NCBI GenBank assembly: GCA_963811265.1 | Contig: CAWEQS010000016.1 | Coordinates: forward strand, 310,001-374,000 | DNA: 64,000 nucleotides | Source of the DNA: JAOUJD01 sp963811265 | Lineage (GTDB): Bacteria > Pseudomonadota > Gammaproteobacteria > Burkholderiales > Burkholderiaceae_F | Direction: 5' to 3' | Shown here: positions 46,564-55,726 of the stretch, piece by piece | How positions within the stretch are numbered: position 1 is the first letter of the stretch | How the letters are laid out: each line of letters begins with the position of its first letter | Translations under genes and position numbers: made by a program | The notes under the pieces: generated by a model | Database searches by the model: none | What the model saw: only the letters and a program-made list of their open reading frames with translations | What the model was told of the DNA's origin: nothing

Positions 46564-49500
46564 TTACGTCCTGCGCAGGTCCAGCGTGAACGGAAACTCG
46601 AGGCTGCGTTGCGGTTCGTCCGCGCGCAGGCGTCCGGGCGTGTGGTCCATGGTGAAGAAGCGCGCGAGGCGCCGGCTCTCGGCTTCGTAGGCATTGACAG
46701 GGAAGGTCACGTAGTTGCGGCCACCGGGATGGGCGACATGGTACCGGCAGCCGCCCAACGACCGTTCCATCCAGTTGTCGACGAGGTCGAACGTCAGGGG
46801 CGCGTGCACGCCGATCGTCGGATGCAGCGCCGAGACCGGCTGCCACGCGCGGTAGCGGACGCCGCACACGTACTCGCCGGCGCGGCCGGTGGGCTGCAAC
46901 GGCACCGAGCGGCCATTGACCGTCACCACATGGCGTGCGCCGTTGAGACCGCTCACCTTGACTTCGACCCGCTCGAGGGACGAATCAACGTAGCGCACCG
47001 TCCCGCCGGCCGCGCCCTCCTCGCCCATCACGTGCCACGGTTCCAGGGCACCGCGGACGGTGAGCCGGATGCCAAGCACATCCACGTGGCCGTACAGCGG
47101 GAAGCGAAACTCCATGTGAGGGGCGAACCACTCCGCCTTCATCGGGTACCCGGCCTCGGTCAATTCAGCGAGGACATCGTCGAAGTCGAGCGCGACCATG
47201 GTCGGCAGCAGGAACCGGTCGTGCAGTTCGGTGCCCCACCGCGTCAGCCGCGCGGTGTACGGCGTGCGCCAGAACCGCGCGACCAGCGCACGCAGCAGCA
47301 GTTGCTGCGCCAGGCTCATCTGCCAGTGCGGCGGCATCTCGAACGCGCGCATCTCGAGCAGGCCCAGTCGACCGCTCGGCCCGTCCGGCGAATACAGCTT
47401 GTCGATGCAGAACTCCGAGCGATGCGTGTTGCCCGTCACGTCGATCAGCACGTTGCGCAACGACCGGTCGACGAGCCATGGCGCCGCCGCCGTGCCGCCC
47501 TCGCTGCTTCGGCGCAGTTCGGCGAGCGCGATTTCCAGCTCGTAGATCTGGTCGTTGCGCGCCTCGTCCACGCGCGGCGCCTGGCTGGTCGGGCCGATGA
47601 ACAGCCCCGAGAAGAGATACGACAGCGACGGATGGTTGTGCCAGTACGAGACCAGGCTGCCGAGCAGGTCCGGACGCCGCAGGAACGGCGAGTCCTCGGC
47701 ACGCGCGCCACCCAGCACGATGTGGTTGCCGCCGCCGGTCCCCGTGTGGCGTCCATCGAGCATGAACTTCTCGGTCGACAGGCGCGACAGGCGCGCCGCC
47801 TCGTACAGCGTTTCGGTGTGGTCGAGCAGTTCGTCCCAGTTGGACGCCGGGTGGATGTTCACTTCGATGACGCCCGGGTCCGGCGTGATCTGCAGCATCC
47901 GCAGGCGCGGATCGCGCGGCGGCGGATAGCCTTCGAGCACGACCGGCAGCCCGAGCTCCGCCGCCGTCGCCTCGACGGCAGCCACGAGTTCGAGATAGTC
48001 CTCGAGCGCCGTGAGCGGCGGCATGAACACGTACAGGAGGCTGCTCGCGTCGCCGGCGCGTTCGCCGGCGGGGCCACTGGCGCGGCGCGGATCGCGGACT
48101 TCGACACAGAGCGCCGTGCGCGGGCTTGGGCGGTCCGACTCCGCGCCCCTGGGCGGCGACGTCGACGCGGCCGCGCCGGGCGCGGACGCCCCGCGGCCGG
48201 TCACGTCGGCGGCGTCGCGCGGCCCCCCCGTTGAAGACGACGCCGCTGCGCGCTCATCGCCCGGCAGCTCGAACCCCGCCTGCAGTCCGACGGCACCGCC
48301 TTCGGCGAAGCCGCCGCCCTCCGCGTGGGGCGCGTAGTCCGCGCGAATGTCGGCGTGCAACGGCAATGGACCACGCGGCGCGAACGGATCGTCTTCGACA
48401 ACCAACGGCCGGTCGCGCTTGTCCATCCACGGCAGCGCGTCGAGCGGCAACCGGTAGCCCATCGGCGAGTCGCCCGGAATCAGGTACATCCGCCCATCCC
48501 GCAGAAACCACGGCCCGCTGAGCCAACGCGGCGCGCTGCCCTCGGCGCGTTCGCGCTCGAGCGGCAAGGCGAAACCGATCCGGGTCGCGAGCCCCTGCTC
48601 GAAGGCGCGGCGCAGGCGCGCGCGCTCGAGTTCGTCATCGAGCCGGGAATCGAACGGGTCGACGTTCACGGGCAGCGCGCGTTCGCGCCACAGGTAATAC
48701 CACGCGTCCTCGTGCCCCGGCAGCGCGCAGTCCGGATCGACGCCGAGCCGCTGCGCCAACCGTCGGACGAAGCGCTCGGCGTCCGCGATCGTGCACGCGG
48801 CGGCGACGCGTTCATCGGCCAGCAGCCGCGGATCGTTCCAGCACGCTTCGCCATCGGCGCGCCACAGGATCGACATGGCCCAGCGCGGCAGCTGTTCACC
48901 GGGGTACCACTTGCCCTGGCCGAAATGCAGGAAGCCTCCGCGGCTGTACCGCTCCCTCAACCGCAGCAGCAGATCGATCGCGTGGGCGCGCTTGGTCGGG
49001 CCGAGCGCGTCGGTGTTCCACTCGGCGCCGTCGCGGTCGTCGATGGACACGAACGTGGGTTCGCCGCCCTGCGTGAGGCGCACGTCCATGGCGGCCAGGT
49101 CCGCGTCGACCTGGCGGCCGAGGCCGTCGAGCGCGCGCCACTGATCCTCGGTGTAGGGCTTGGTGACGCGCGGCGCTTCGTAGATGCGCGTCACCTGCAT
49201 CGTGTGGCCGAACTCGACTTCGCAGTCGTCGACCACGCCGCTGATCGGCGCCGCCGTGGTCGGCTCCGGCGTGCAGGCCACCGGCAGGTGCCCTTCCCCG
49301 GCCAGCATCCCCGAAGTGGGATCGAGGCCGATCCACCCCGCGCCCGGCAGGTACACCTCGCACCACGCGTGCAAATCGGTGAAGTCCTGCTCCGCGCCCG
49401 ACGGGCCGTCGAGCGCCTGCACGTCCGGTTTCAACTGGATCAGGTACCCGGAGACGAAGCGCGCCGCGAGACCCAGGTGACGCAGCACCTGCACCAGCAA

Positions 49501-50055
49501 CCAGCCCGTGTCCCGGCAGGAGCCGGCCGCGCTTTGCAGCGTCTCCTCGGGCGTCTGCACGCCCGGTTCCAGCCGGATCAGGTACCGGATGTCGCGCTGC
49601 AGGCGCTGGTTGAGGCTGACCAGGAAGTCCACGGTCCGCTGTTCGCGCGTGTCCACCGTGGCGAGGAATTCGCGCAGGCGCGGCGTCAGTTCGTCGCGCG
49701 CGAGATAGGGCGCGAGGTCGTGGCGCAGGTTCGGTTCGTACGCGAACGGAAACTGCTCGGCCGCCGGCTCCAGGAAGAAGTCGAACGGGTTGTAGACCGC
49801 CATCTGCGCGACGAGGTCCACCGTGACGCAGAACTCCGTCGTCTTCTCGGGGAACACCAGCCGGGCGAGGTAGTTGGCGAACGGGTCCTGCTGCCAGTTG
49901 ATGAAGTGCAGCTCGGGCTCGACCCGCAGCGAATAGGAGAGCACTTGGGTCCGGCAATGCGGCGCCGGACGCAACCGGATCACCTGCGGACCGAGACCCA
50001 CGCGCCGGTCGTAGCGATAGCGGGTGACGTGGTTGAGCGCGACGTGGATGGACAA
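46564..50055 (-). CDS. Large transglutaminase-like protein with DUF2126
   Basis: 1163 residues. Residues 1-290 are a transglutaminase unit: YRYDRRVGLGPQVIRLRP, Cys in AGSCRDTGWLLVQ, His in FTDLHAWCEVYLPG, Asp in GWIGLDPTSG. The rest is DUF2126 (LTQGGEPTFVSIDD, NIHPASNWDELLDHTETLYE, DGRHTGTGGGNHIVLGG, IDKLYSPDGPSGRLGLLEMR), which resembles a carboxylate-amine ligase core. A low-complexity Ala/Ser/Pro insert lies near residues 605-665. Central gene of the cluster. Confidence 0.94.
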   Translation of the reverse strand: MSIHVALNHVTRYRYDRRVGLGPQVIRLRPAPHCRTQVLSYSLRVEPELHFINWQQDPFANYLARLVFPEKTTEFCVTVDLVAQMAVYNPFDFFLEPAAEQFPFAYEPNLRHDLAPYLARDELTPRLREFLATVDTREQRTVDFLVSLNQRLQRDIRYLIRLEPGVQTPEETLQSAAGSCRDTGWLLVQVLRHLGLAARFVSGYLIQLKPDVQALDGPSGAEQDFTDLHAWCEVYLPGAGWIGLDPTSGMLAGEGHLPVACTPEPTTAAPISGVVDDCEVEFGHTMQVTRIYEAPRVTKPYTEDQWRALDGLGRQVDADLAAMDVRLTQGGEPTFVSIDDRDGAEWNTDALGPTKRAHAIDLLLRLRERYSRGGFLHFGQGKWYPGEQLPRWAMSILWRADGEACWNDPRLLADERVAAACTIADAERFVRRLAQRLGVDPDCALPGHEDAWYYLWRERALPVNVDPFDSRLDDELERARLRRAFEQGLATRIGFALPLERERAEGSAPRWLSGPWFLRDGRMYLIPGDSPMGYRLPLDALPWMDKRDRPLVVEDDPFAPRGPLPLHADIRADYAPHAEGGGFAEGGAVGLQAGFELPGDERAAASSSTGGPRDAADVTGRGASAPGAAASTSPPRGAESDRPSPRTALCVEVRDPRRASGPAGERAGDASSLLYVFMPPLTALEDYLELVAAVEATAAELGLPVVLEGYPPPRDPRLRMLQITPDPGVIEVNIHPASNWDELLDHTETLYEAARLSRLSTEKFMLDGRHTGTGGGNHIVLGGARAEDSPFLRRPDLLGSLVSYWHNHPSLSYLFSGLFIGPTSQAPRVDEARNDQIYELEIALAELRRSSEGGTAAAPWLVDRSLRNVLIDVTGNTHRSEFCIDKLYSPDGPSGRLGLLEMRAFEMPPHWQMSLAQQLLLRALVARFWRTPYTARLTRWGTELHDRFLLPTMVALDFDDVLAELTEAGYPMKAEWFAPHMEFRFPLYGHVDVLGIRLTVRGALEPWHVMGEEGAAGGTVRYVDSSLERVEVKVSGLNGARHVVTVNGRSVPLQPTGRAGEYVCGVRYRAWQPVSALHPTIGVHAPLTFDLVDNWMERSLGGCRYHVAHPGGRNYVTFPVNAYEAESRRLARFFTMDHTPGRLRADEPQRSLEFPFTLDLRRT

Positions 50056-50074
50056 GGGAACTCCGATCAGGGAT

Positions 50075-51023
50075 TCAGGCGCTCACCTGCAGCGATGACG
50101 GCGTGCTGGACCGCGGCCGACGACACGCTGCGGCCTCCACGCGTCTCAGCGAGGCGCGGCGCCGGACGCGGACTGCGCCACCAGCTGCATCGGCGCCAGC
50201 GAGCGCGGCTTCGCCTTCGAGGGCCGGCGGCAGCGGCGCGCGCGGCGGCTGGCTGATCTCCGTTTCGAGCTTCGGCGCCGAGCTGCCGCGCGGCGCGTCA
50301 CGCCACGCCGGGTCCGGGATCTCCTGGAACACCTGTTTCAGGCGCTCCCCCCAGGTGCCGCGGATCATCTGCATGTACTGATTGTGGTGGTCGATGCGGA
50401 CGAACTTGGAGACCCGCAGCGCCCCCTCCTCGTACACGAGCAGGTCGAGCGGCAGGCCGACCGAGATGTTCGATCGCAGCGTGGAGTCCATCGAGATCAG
50501 CGCGCACTTGGACGCTTCGTCGAGCGAGGTCTCCGGTGAAATGACGCGGTCGATGATCGGCTTGCCGTACTTGGACTCCCCGATCTGGAAGTACGGGTTC
50601 TCGGGCGTCGCCTCGATGAAGTTGCCGGCCGAATACACGTGGAACAGCCGCATCCGCTCGCCGCGGATCTGCCCGCCGAAGATGAAGCTGCAATTGAATT
50701 CGATGCCCGCTTCCTTCAGCGCCTGGCCGTCGCGCCGATGCACCTCGCGCACGGCCTCGCCGACCACGCGCACGGCCTCGAACATCGTCTTCGCGTTCCA
50801 GACCGTGTCGATGTGCGGGCCGACGTTTTCGCAGACGATCTGCCGCACCGACTGCGTGACCGCGAGGTTGCCGGCGCTCAGCAGCACGATCAGGCGTTCG
50901 CCCGGGTGCTCGAAGACGGTCATCTTCCTGAAACGTGGAGATCTGGTCCACGCCGGCGTTGGTCCGCGAGTCGGACAGGAACACCAGTCCCCGGTCGAGT
51001 TGCATCCCGACGCAGTACGTCAT
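50075..51023 (-). CDS. anbu: Anbu (ancestral beta subunit) proteasome-type peptidase, frameshifted
   Basis: N-terminal-nucleophile hydrolase of the proteasome superfamily. After Met the sequence TYCVGMQLDRGLVFLSDSRT gives Thr1 and Asp17; the third residue, Lys32 in FRKMTVFEHPGE, lies on the slip. An extra A in the plus-strand run at 50931-50933 puts codons 1-29 and the rest in different frames. Removing it gives about 315 residues. The C-terminal 60 residues beyond IPDPAWRD are low complexity and not family-like. GAGGTGAT precedes the ATG. The cluster context of transglutaminase, ATP-grasp and alpha-E is the classic setting of Anbu. Confidence 0.9.
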
Positions 51024-51087
51024 GCCATCACCTCTTCCACCAGCGCTTGCGTCGCCGGCGCCCTGCCCTGAACGGCTAGACCCATTG

Positions 51088-52101
51088 TCACCCTGATTCT
51101 TCATTCGCTCGTCCCGGCCCGCTCAATGGCCCGGTGGCCGGGACGAGGAAGTCCTGGCTGATGCGGCCGCCGATGTCGTTCACGCGCTCGAGGAAGGCCG
51201 TCAGGTACGGATGGAGGCCCTGCGCGAGGATGTCCTCGATGCGGCCGAAGCGCACCTCCGCGCGCAGCAGGCCCGCCCGCCGCTCGGTCTCGAGCGACCG
51301 GCTGTTGCGCACCTTCTCGAGGTTGAGGCAGACCTCGTCCATGCACGCCACGAGCGACCGCGGCATGTCGGGCCACAGGATCAGCAGTTCGGCCACGCGT
51401 GACGGCGTGATGACGTCGCGGTAGACCTTGCGGTAGATCTCGAAGGCGGATACCGAGCGCAGGATCGCCGCCCAGTGGTAGAAGTCCATGTGGTGGTCGA
51501 TCGCGCTCTCGTCGGTGCGGGCCGCCGCCAGCAGCGAGTCCTCGGTCGCGCCGTGGTACTTCACGTCGAGCAGCCGAGCGGTGTTGTCGGCCCGCTCGAG
51601 GAACGTGCCGAGCCGGATGAAGAAGAATGCCTCGTCCTTCAGCATCGTGCCGATCGTCACGCCGCGCGACAGGTGCGAGCGGAACTTCACCCACTCGAAC
51701 AGCCCCTGCGGGTCGCGCTCGGGCCGGCGCTCGGCGAGCAGCTTCTGCATCCCGAGCCACGTGTCGTTGTGCGTTTCCCAGACCTCCGTGGTCAGCGACC
51801 CGCGCACCGCGCGCGCGTTCTCGCGCGCGGCCTGCAGGCAGCTGTAGATCGACGACGGGTTGGTCGGGTCGCGCACCATGAAGTCGACCACGTCCTTCGC
51901 CGTCAGGATCGGGTAGCGCGCGTCGAACGCCTCGGTCAGCTCGGAAATGCTGAGCATCCCGCGCCAGGCGCGCTCCGACGTCTGCACCGACTGCGGCAGC
52001 AGCGAGGTCGACATGTTGACGTCGAGCATCCGCGCCGTGTTCTCGGCGCGCTCGACGTAGCGGGCCATCCAGAACAGGTGGTCGGCGGTGCGGCTAAGCA
52101 C
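51088..52101 (-). CDS. Alpha-E domain protein
   Basis: 337-residue all-helical protein opening MLSRTADHLFWMARYVERAE, the alpha-E signature, with FFFIRLGTFLERADNTARLL as the internal repeat-like motif. The family accompanies circularly permuted ATP-grasp proteins; activity is unknown. The start is GTG (52101), overlapping the diguanylate cyclase stop by 8 bases, so the two are translationally coupled. Confidence 0.92.
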   Translation of the reverse strand: MLSRTADHLFWMARYVERAENTARMLDVNMSTSLLPQSVQTSERAWRGMLSISELTEAFDARYPILTAKDVVDFMVRDPTNPSSIYSCLQAARENARAVRGSLTTEVWETHNDTWLGMQKLLAERRPERDPQGLFEWVKFRSHLSRGVTIGTMLKDEAFFFIRLGTFLERADNTARLLDVKYHGATEDSLLAAARTDESAIDHHMDFYHWAAILRSVSAFEIYRKVYRDVITPSRVAELLILWPDMPRSLVACMDEVCLNLEKVRNSRSLETERRAGLLRAEVRFGRIEDILAQGLHPYLTAFLERVNDIGGRISQDFLVPATGPLSGPGRANEESG

Positions 52102-53776
52102 GGTCGCCCTCCCACACGCTGAACCGATCGCGGCCCGTGCGCTTGGACGCGTACAGGGCCTCGTCGGCGCGCTGGACCAGTTCGTTCGAATCGCCGAAGT
52201 CGTTCGACTCGCACAGGCCGACGCTGAGCGTCACCGCCAGCCCATCGCCGAACTCCGACCAGTTCCAGCCGCGGACCACGCTGATCAGCCGCTCGACTGC
52301 CGCAACGGCGGCGCCATTCTCGCTGTCGGAGATCAGCAGCGCGAACTCGTCGCCGCCCAGGCGCGCCGCGAAGTCCGTGTCGCGCAGGTTGGCGCGGATC
52401 AGTTGCCCGAGCTGCCGGAGCACCGCGTCGCCCGTCAGGTGGGAGTGCTGGTCGTTGATCTCCTTGAACTCGTCGACGTCGATCGCGACCAGGCCGAACC
52501 GCAGGGCGCCCGCGCGCGCCTGCGCGCACCAGTGCTCGAACTCCTTCGTGAAGGCGCGGCGATTCGCCAGGCCCGTCAGTTCGTCCTCCAGCGCGAGGCG
52601 CTCGAGGCTCGAGCGCGACTGCTCGAGGTCGCGCGCGCGCTGGTGCAGGTCTTCCGTCTGCGAACGCAGCCGGTGCAGTTCCTTGCGCGCCTCGTACAGC
52701 CGCGCGCGCTGCTCGCTCAACCGGCCGTCGAGCCGCGACTTCACCTCGACGAAGCGTTTGTGGTGCAGCAGCGCCGGCTGGTAGTCGCTGCGCGCCTCGT
52801 AGAGCGCCGACAGCCGCTCGTGCGCGTCGGCGGGTCGCCGCAGGTCGCCGAGTTCCTCGGCCCGCCGCATGGCCGGCAGGAGCATGGCCATGCCCTCCTT
52901 GTCGCGGCCCGCGGCCACGAGGTGATAGCCGAGCTCGAGCCGGGCCTGCACCTCGCGCAGCGTGAAGCCGCCGCGCGCCGCTTCGTCAGCGGCCGCCGTG
53001 AGGTCTTCGAGTCCCTCCTTGAACCTCCCGAGCCAGCAGCGCGCCGAACCGAACAGGATCCGCGCCGCGATCGCGTTCGCGCGGTCGCCCGTCCCCTCCA
53101 GCAGCTCCAGCGCGACCTCGAAGTGCTCCGCCGCGTCGGCCATGCGGGTCGCCAACGTCGCGGCGTTGCCGGCCATGGCGGCGCGCAGGCCTTCGCTCGC
53201 GTCGACCTGGCCGAACTGCATGATCACGAGGCCTTCGTCCGCCGCCGATCCGGAGGGCAGGTCGAGCGCCGCGCGCAGCGAGGCGCGCGCGGCCTCGAAG
53301 TCGCCGAGCATCGTGTGGACCGTCGACTGCTGCACCAGCACCCGTCGCGCGGCCGCGTTCTCGCCGTGTTCCCGCGCCAGTGTCAGCGCCTGCCCGAAGC
53401 CGTCGAGCGCCTCGCCGTACTCGCCGAGCTCGCAGCAGGCCACGGCCAGCTGCGTGAGCACCTTGCACTGCGCCCCGAAGTCCTTCTGCGCGGTGTAGAA
53501 GCGCTGTGCCTGCGACAACTGGCGCATCGCATCGGTCCAGTCGCCGACCTGCATCAGGGCCGCGCCCGCGACGAAGTGCGCCCGGGCCATCAGCGTCTCC
53601 GCCGTGCGCGCGCGCGCGACGGCCTGCGCGCGCAGCGCGAACACGACCGCGTCGTGCGGATCGCTGCCGAGCAGCCCCTCGGCGCGCTCGATCAGCGCGT
53701 ACGGGTCGACCTGGTCGGTGGCGCGGCGCGCGACCGGGTCCTGCGCCTCGGCGTATGGCGGACGGGCGGCCGTCAT
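52094..53776 (-). CDS. TPR-GGDEF diguanylate cyclase within the Anbu cluster
   Basis: 560 residues. Residues about 20-370 are TPR-like helices (AMRQLSQAQRFYTAQKDFGA, LAVACCELGEYGEALDGFGQ), followed by a coiled coil and a C-terminal GGDEF domain (LALEDELTGLANRRAFTKEF). The active-site GGDEF is intact near residues 474-478, and RDTD five residues before it is the inhibitory I-site. No signal peptide or membrane helix, so it should be cytosolic. It makes c-di-GMP by family knowledge. It overlaps both neighbours (4 and 8 bases), so it is a true member of this operon. Confidence 0.93.
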   Translation of the reverse strand: MTAARPPYAEAQDPVARRATDQVDPYALIERAEGLLGSDPHDAVVFALRAQAVARARTAETLMARAHFVAGAALMQVGDWTDAMRQLSQAQRFYTAQKDFGAQCKVLTQLAVACCELGEYGEALDGFGQALTLAREHGENAAARRVLVQQSTVHTMLGDFEAARASLRAALDLPSGSAADEGLVIMQFGQVDASEGLRAAMAGNAATLATRMADAAEHFEVALELLEGTGDRANAIAARILFGSARCWLGRFKEGLEDLTAAADEAARGGFTLREVQARLELGYHLVAAGRDKEGMAMLLPAMRRAEELGDLRRPADAHERLSALYEARSDYQPALLHHKRFVEVKSRLDGRLSEQRARLYEARKELHRLRSQTEDLHQRARDLEQSRSSLERLALEDELTGLANRRAFTKEFEHWCAQARAGALRFGLVAIDVDEFKEINDQHSHLTGDAVLRQLGQLIRANLRDTDFAARLGGDEFALLISDSENGAAVAAVERLISVVRGWNWSEFGDGLAVTLSVGLCESNDFGDSNELVQRADEALYASKRTGRDRFSVWEGDRA

Positions 53777-55185
53777 CGTTCGAGCACCCACGTGTCCTTG
53801 GTGCCGCCGCCCTGTGACGAGTTCACCACCAGCGAGCCTTCGCGCAGCGCCACGCGGCACAGCCCGCCGGGCACCGTCACGACATCCCGGCCGGACAGCA
53901 CGTACGGACGCAGGTCGACGTGCCGCGGCGCCAGGCCCGACTCGACGTACGTCGGGCAGGTCGACAGCGCGAGCGTCGGCTGCGCAATGTAGTTCTCCGG
54001 ATGGGCCTTCACGCGCGCGGCGAAGTCGCGGCACTCCTCGCGCGTCGCGGCCGGCCCGACCAGCATCCCGTAACCGCCGGCGCCGTGGACTTCCTTCACC
54101 ACCAGTTCGTGGATGTGCGCCAGCGTGTAGGCGAGGTCCGCGGGATCGCGGCATCTGTAGGTCGGCACGTTCGCCAGGATCGGCTTCTCGCCGAGGTAGA
54201 ACTCGATCATGTCCGGCACGTACGGGTAGATCGACTTGTCGTCGGCGATGCCGGTGCCGATCGCGTTGGCGAGCGTCACCCGCCCGGCGCGATACACCGA
54301 CAGCAGCCCCGGGACGCCGAGCTGCGAGTCGGCGCGGAACACCAGCGGATCCATGAAGTCGTCGTCGATGCGCCGGTAGATGATGTCCACGCGCTGCGGT
54401 CCGCGCGTGGTGCGCATGTAGACGTTGCTGTCCCGCACGAACAGGTCCTGGCCCTCGACGAGCTCGATGCCCATCTGCTGCGCGAGGAACGCGTGCTCGA
54501 AGTAGGCGGAGTTGTACATGCCGGGCGTCAGCAGCACGACCGTGGGGTCGTCCACGCCCGTTGGCGCGACCGCGCGCAGGTTGTCGAGCAGCAGGTCGGG
54601 ATAGTGCGCCACCGGCGCCACCCGGTTGCGCGCGAACAGGTCCGGAAAGAGCCGCATCATCATCTTGCGGTTCTCCAGCATGTACGACACGCCGCTCGGC
54701 ACCCGCAGGTTGTCCTCGAGCACGTAGAACTCGCCCTGCCCGGCGCGCACGACGTCGATGCCGGAGATGTGCGAGTAGATGCCGCCCGGCACGTCGACGC
54801 CGTGCATCTCGGGCCGGTACTGCGAGTTGCGGAGCACCTGCTCGGCCGGGATGCGGCCGGCACGGACGATGTCCTGCTCGTGATAGACGTCGTGGATGAA
54901 CCGGTTCAGCGCGCGCACGCGCTGCTTCAGGCCGGCCTCGAGCTGCCGCCATTCGCCGGCCGGGAGGATGCGGGGAACGACGTCGAACGGGATCAGCCGC
55001 TCGGTGCCGGCGTCATCGCCGTAGACCGCGAAGGTGATGCCGACGCGACGAAAGACGAGATCGGCCTCCGCGCGCTTGAAGCGCATGGACTCCGGGGTCT
55101 GCTCGCCCAGCCAGCGTTCGAACTCGCCGTAGTGCGCGCGCACGACGCTGCCGGAGTCGTACATCTCGTCGTACGCCGTGGCCAT
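53773..55185 (-). CDS. Circularly permuted ATP-grasp protein (stand-alone)
   Basis: 470 residues of the COG2308-type family: GITFAVYGDDAGTERLIPFD, RPEMHGVDVPGGIYSHISGI, EHAFLAQQMGIELVEGQDLF, VKEVHGAGGYGMLVGPAATR and GGGTKDTWVLER. It parallels the N-terminal half of the fusion protein at 43957. Predicted to form amide-type bonds with ATP; substrate unknown. It is the first gene of the cluster, and its TGA overlaps the ATG of the GGDEF gene. The ATG at 55185 follows GGGAAG. Confidence 0.93.
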   Translation of the reverse strand: MATAYDEMYDSGSVVRAHYGEFERWLGEQTPESMRFKRAEADLVFRRVGITFAVYGDDAGTERLIPFDVVPRILPAGEWRQLEAGLKQRVRALNRFIHDVYHEQDIVRAGRIPAEQVLRNSQYRPEMHGVDVPGGIYSHISGIDVVRAGQGEFYVLEDNLRVPSGVSYMLENRKMMMRLFPDLFARNRVAPVAHYPDLLLDNLRAVAPTGVDDPTVVLLTPGMYNSAYFEHAFLAQQMGIELVEGQDLFVRDSNVYMRTTRGPQRVDIIYRRIDDDFMDPLVFRADSQLGVPGLLSVYRAGRVTLANAIGTGIADDKSIYPYVPDMIEFYLGEKPILANVPTYRCRDPADLAYTLAHIHELVVKEVHGAGGYGMLVGPAATREECRDFAARVKAHPENYIAQPTLALSTCPTYVESGLAPRHVDLRPYVLSGRDVVTVPGGLCRVALREGSLVVNSSQGGGTKDTWVLER

Positions 55186-55726
55186 TCGACTTCCCAACGC
55201 CTCCCGATGGGTCGATGCAGTCTAGCAATATGCGGACCATGGCCTTTGCTCCTCGCCGCGAGCGACAAACGGACTGCCTCGTCGGCCACAAGGACAGGCC
55301 ATCGCGTTCGATCGAGTGGTCTCCTGCGCCTGAGCGGGCTGCGGGGTACCTCGACTCCGCGCGAGGCACCCCACACCCCGCCCAGGCGCCATCCCTTGCG
55401 GCGAAAGAAGAACGCGCCGCGCTCCAGCCTGTCCACGACGCTCGGCGCGTCGATCGCGGTGTGGGGTGCCTCGCGCAGCGCGACGCCGTGCGGCGGGCGT
55501 CCCACTCCGGAGGCTGCGGCGGGCCGGGCGGAACACCGGCCGGAAGGCACGACCGGCGGAACCGCGACGAACTCACTCCGAAAGCTGCCGGCCCGCAGGG
55601 AGCGCCTTCGGCCCAGTGCCGCCCGCCGCGCGTCGCGCGGAGTCGAGACACCCCGCAGCGCGGTCGGCGCGCAGGAGACTCCGCGGGCAACTCCTTCGCA
55701 CGCAACAACCAGCGAGACCCGGAACC
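55186..55726. repeat. 541-bp non-coding gap with nested inverted repeats
   Basis: No supported gene. 55338-55363 and 55634-55659 are inverted copies (24 of 26 identical). 55359-55377 and 55459-55477 are perfect 19-bp inverted copies. The arms share GGGGT-YCTCG-like cores, so it reads as a decayed repeat element between comEC and the Anbu cluster. A cluster promoter should lie at the 55186 end but no good match was found. Confidence 0.7.

Noticed and set aside
43879..48234. A plus-strand open frame of more than 1400 codons antiparallel to the Anbu cluster
   Set aside because: Its translation is Arg/Ala/Gln/His-rich with no family motif, and the minus strand holds well-conserved transglutaminase and ATP-grasp genes. 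Long antisense frames are expected at this GC content.
54993..55726. Extension of ComEC into the ATP-grasp gene
   Set aside because: The extension has no ComEC similarity, covers repeats and a conserved gene, and disappears if one base of the C4 run is dropped.
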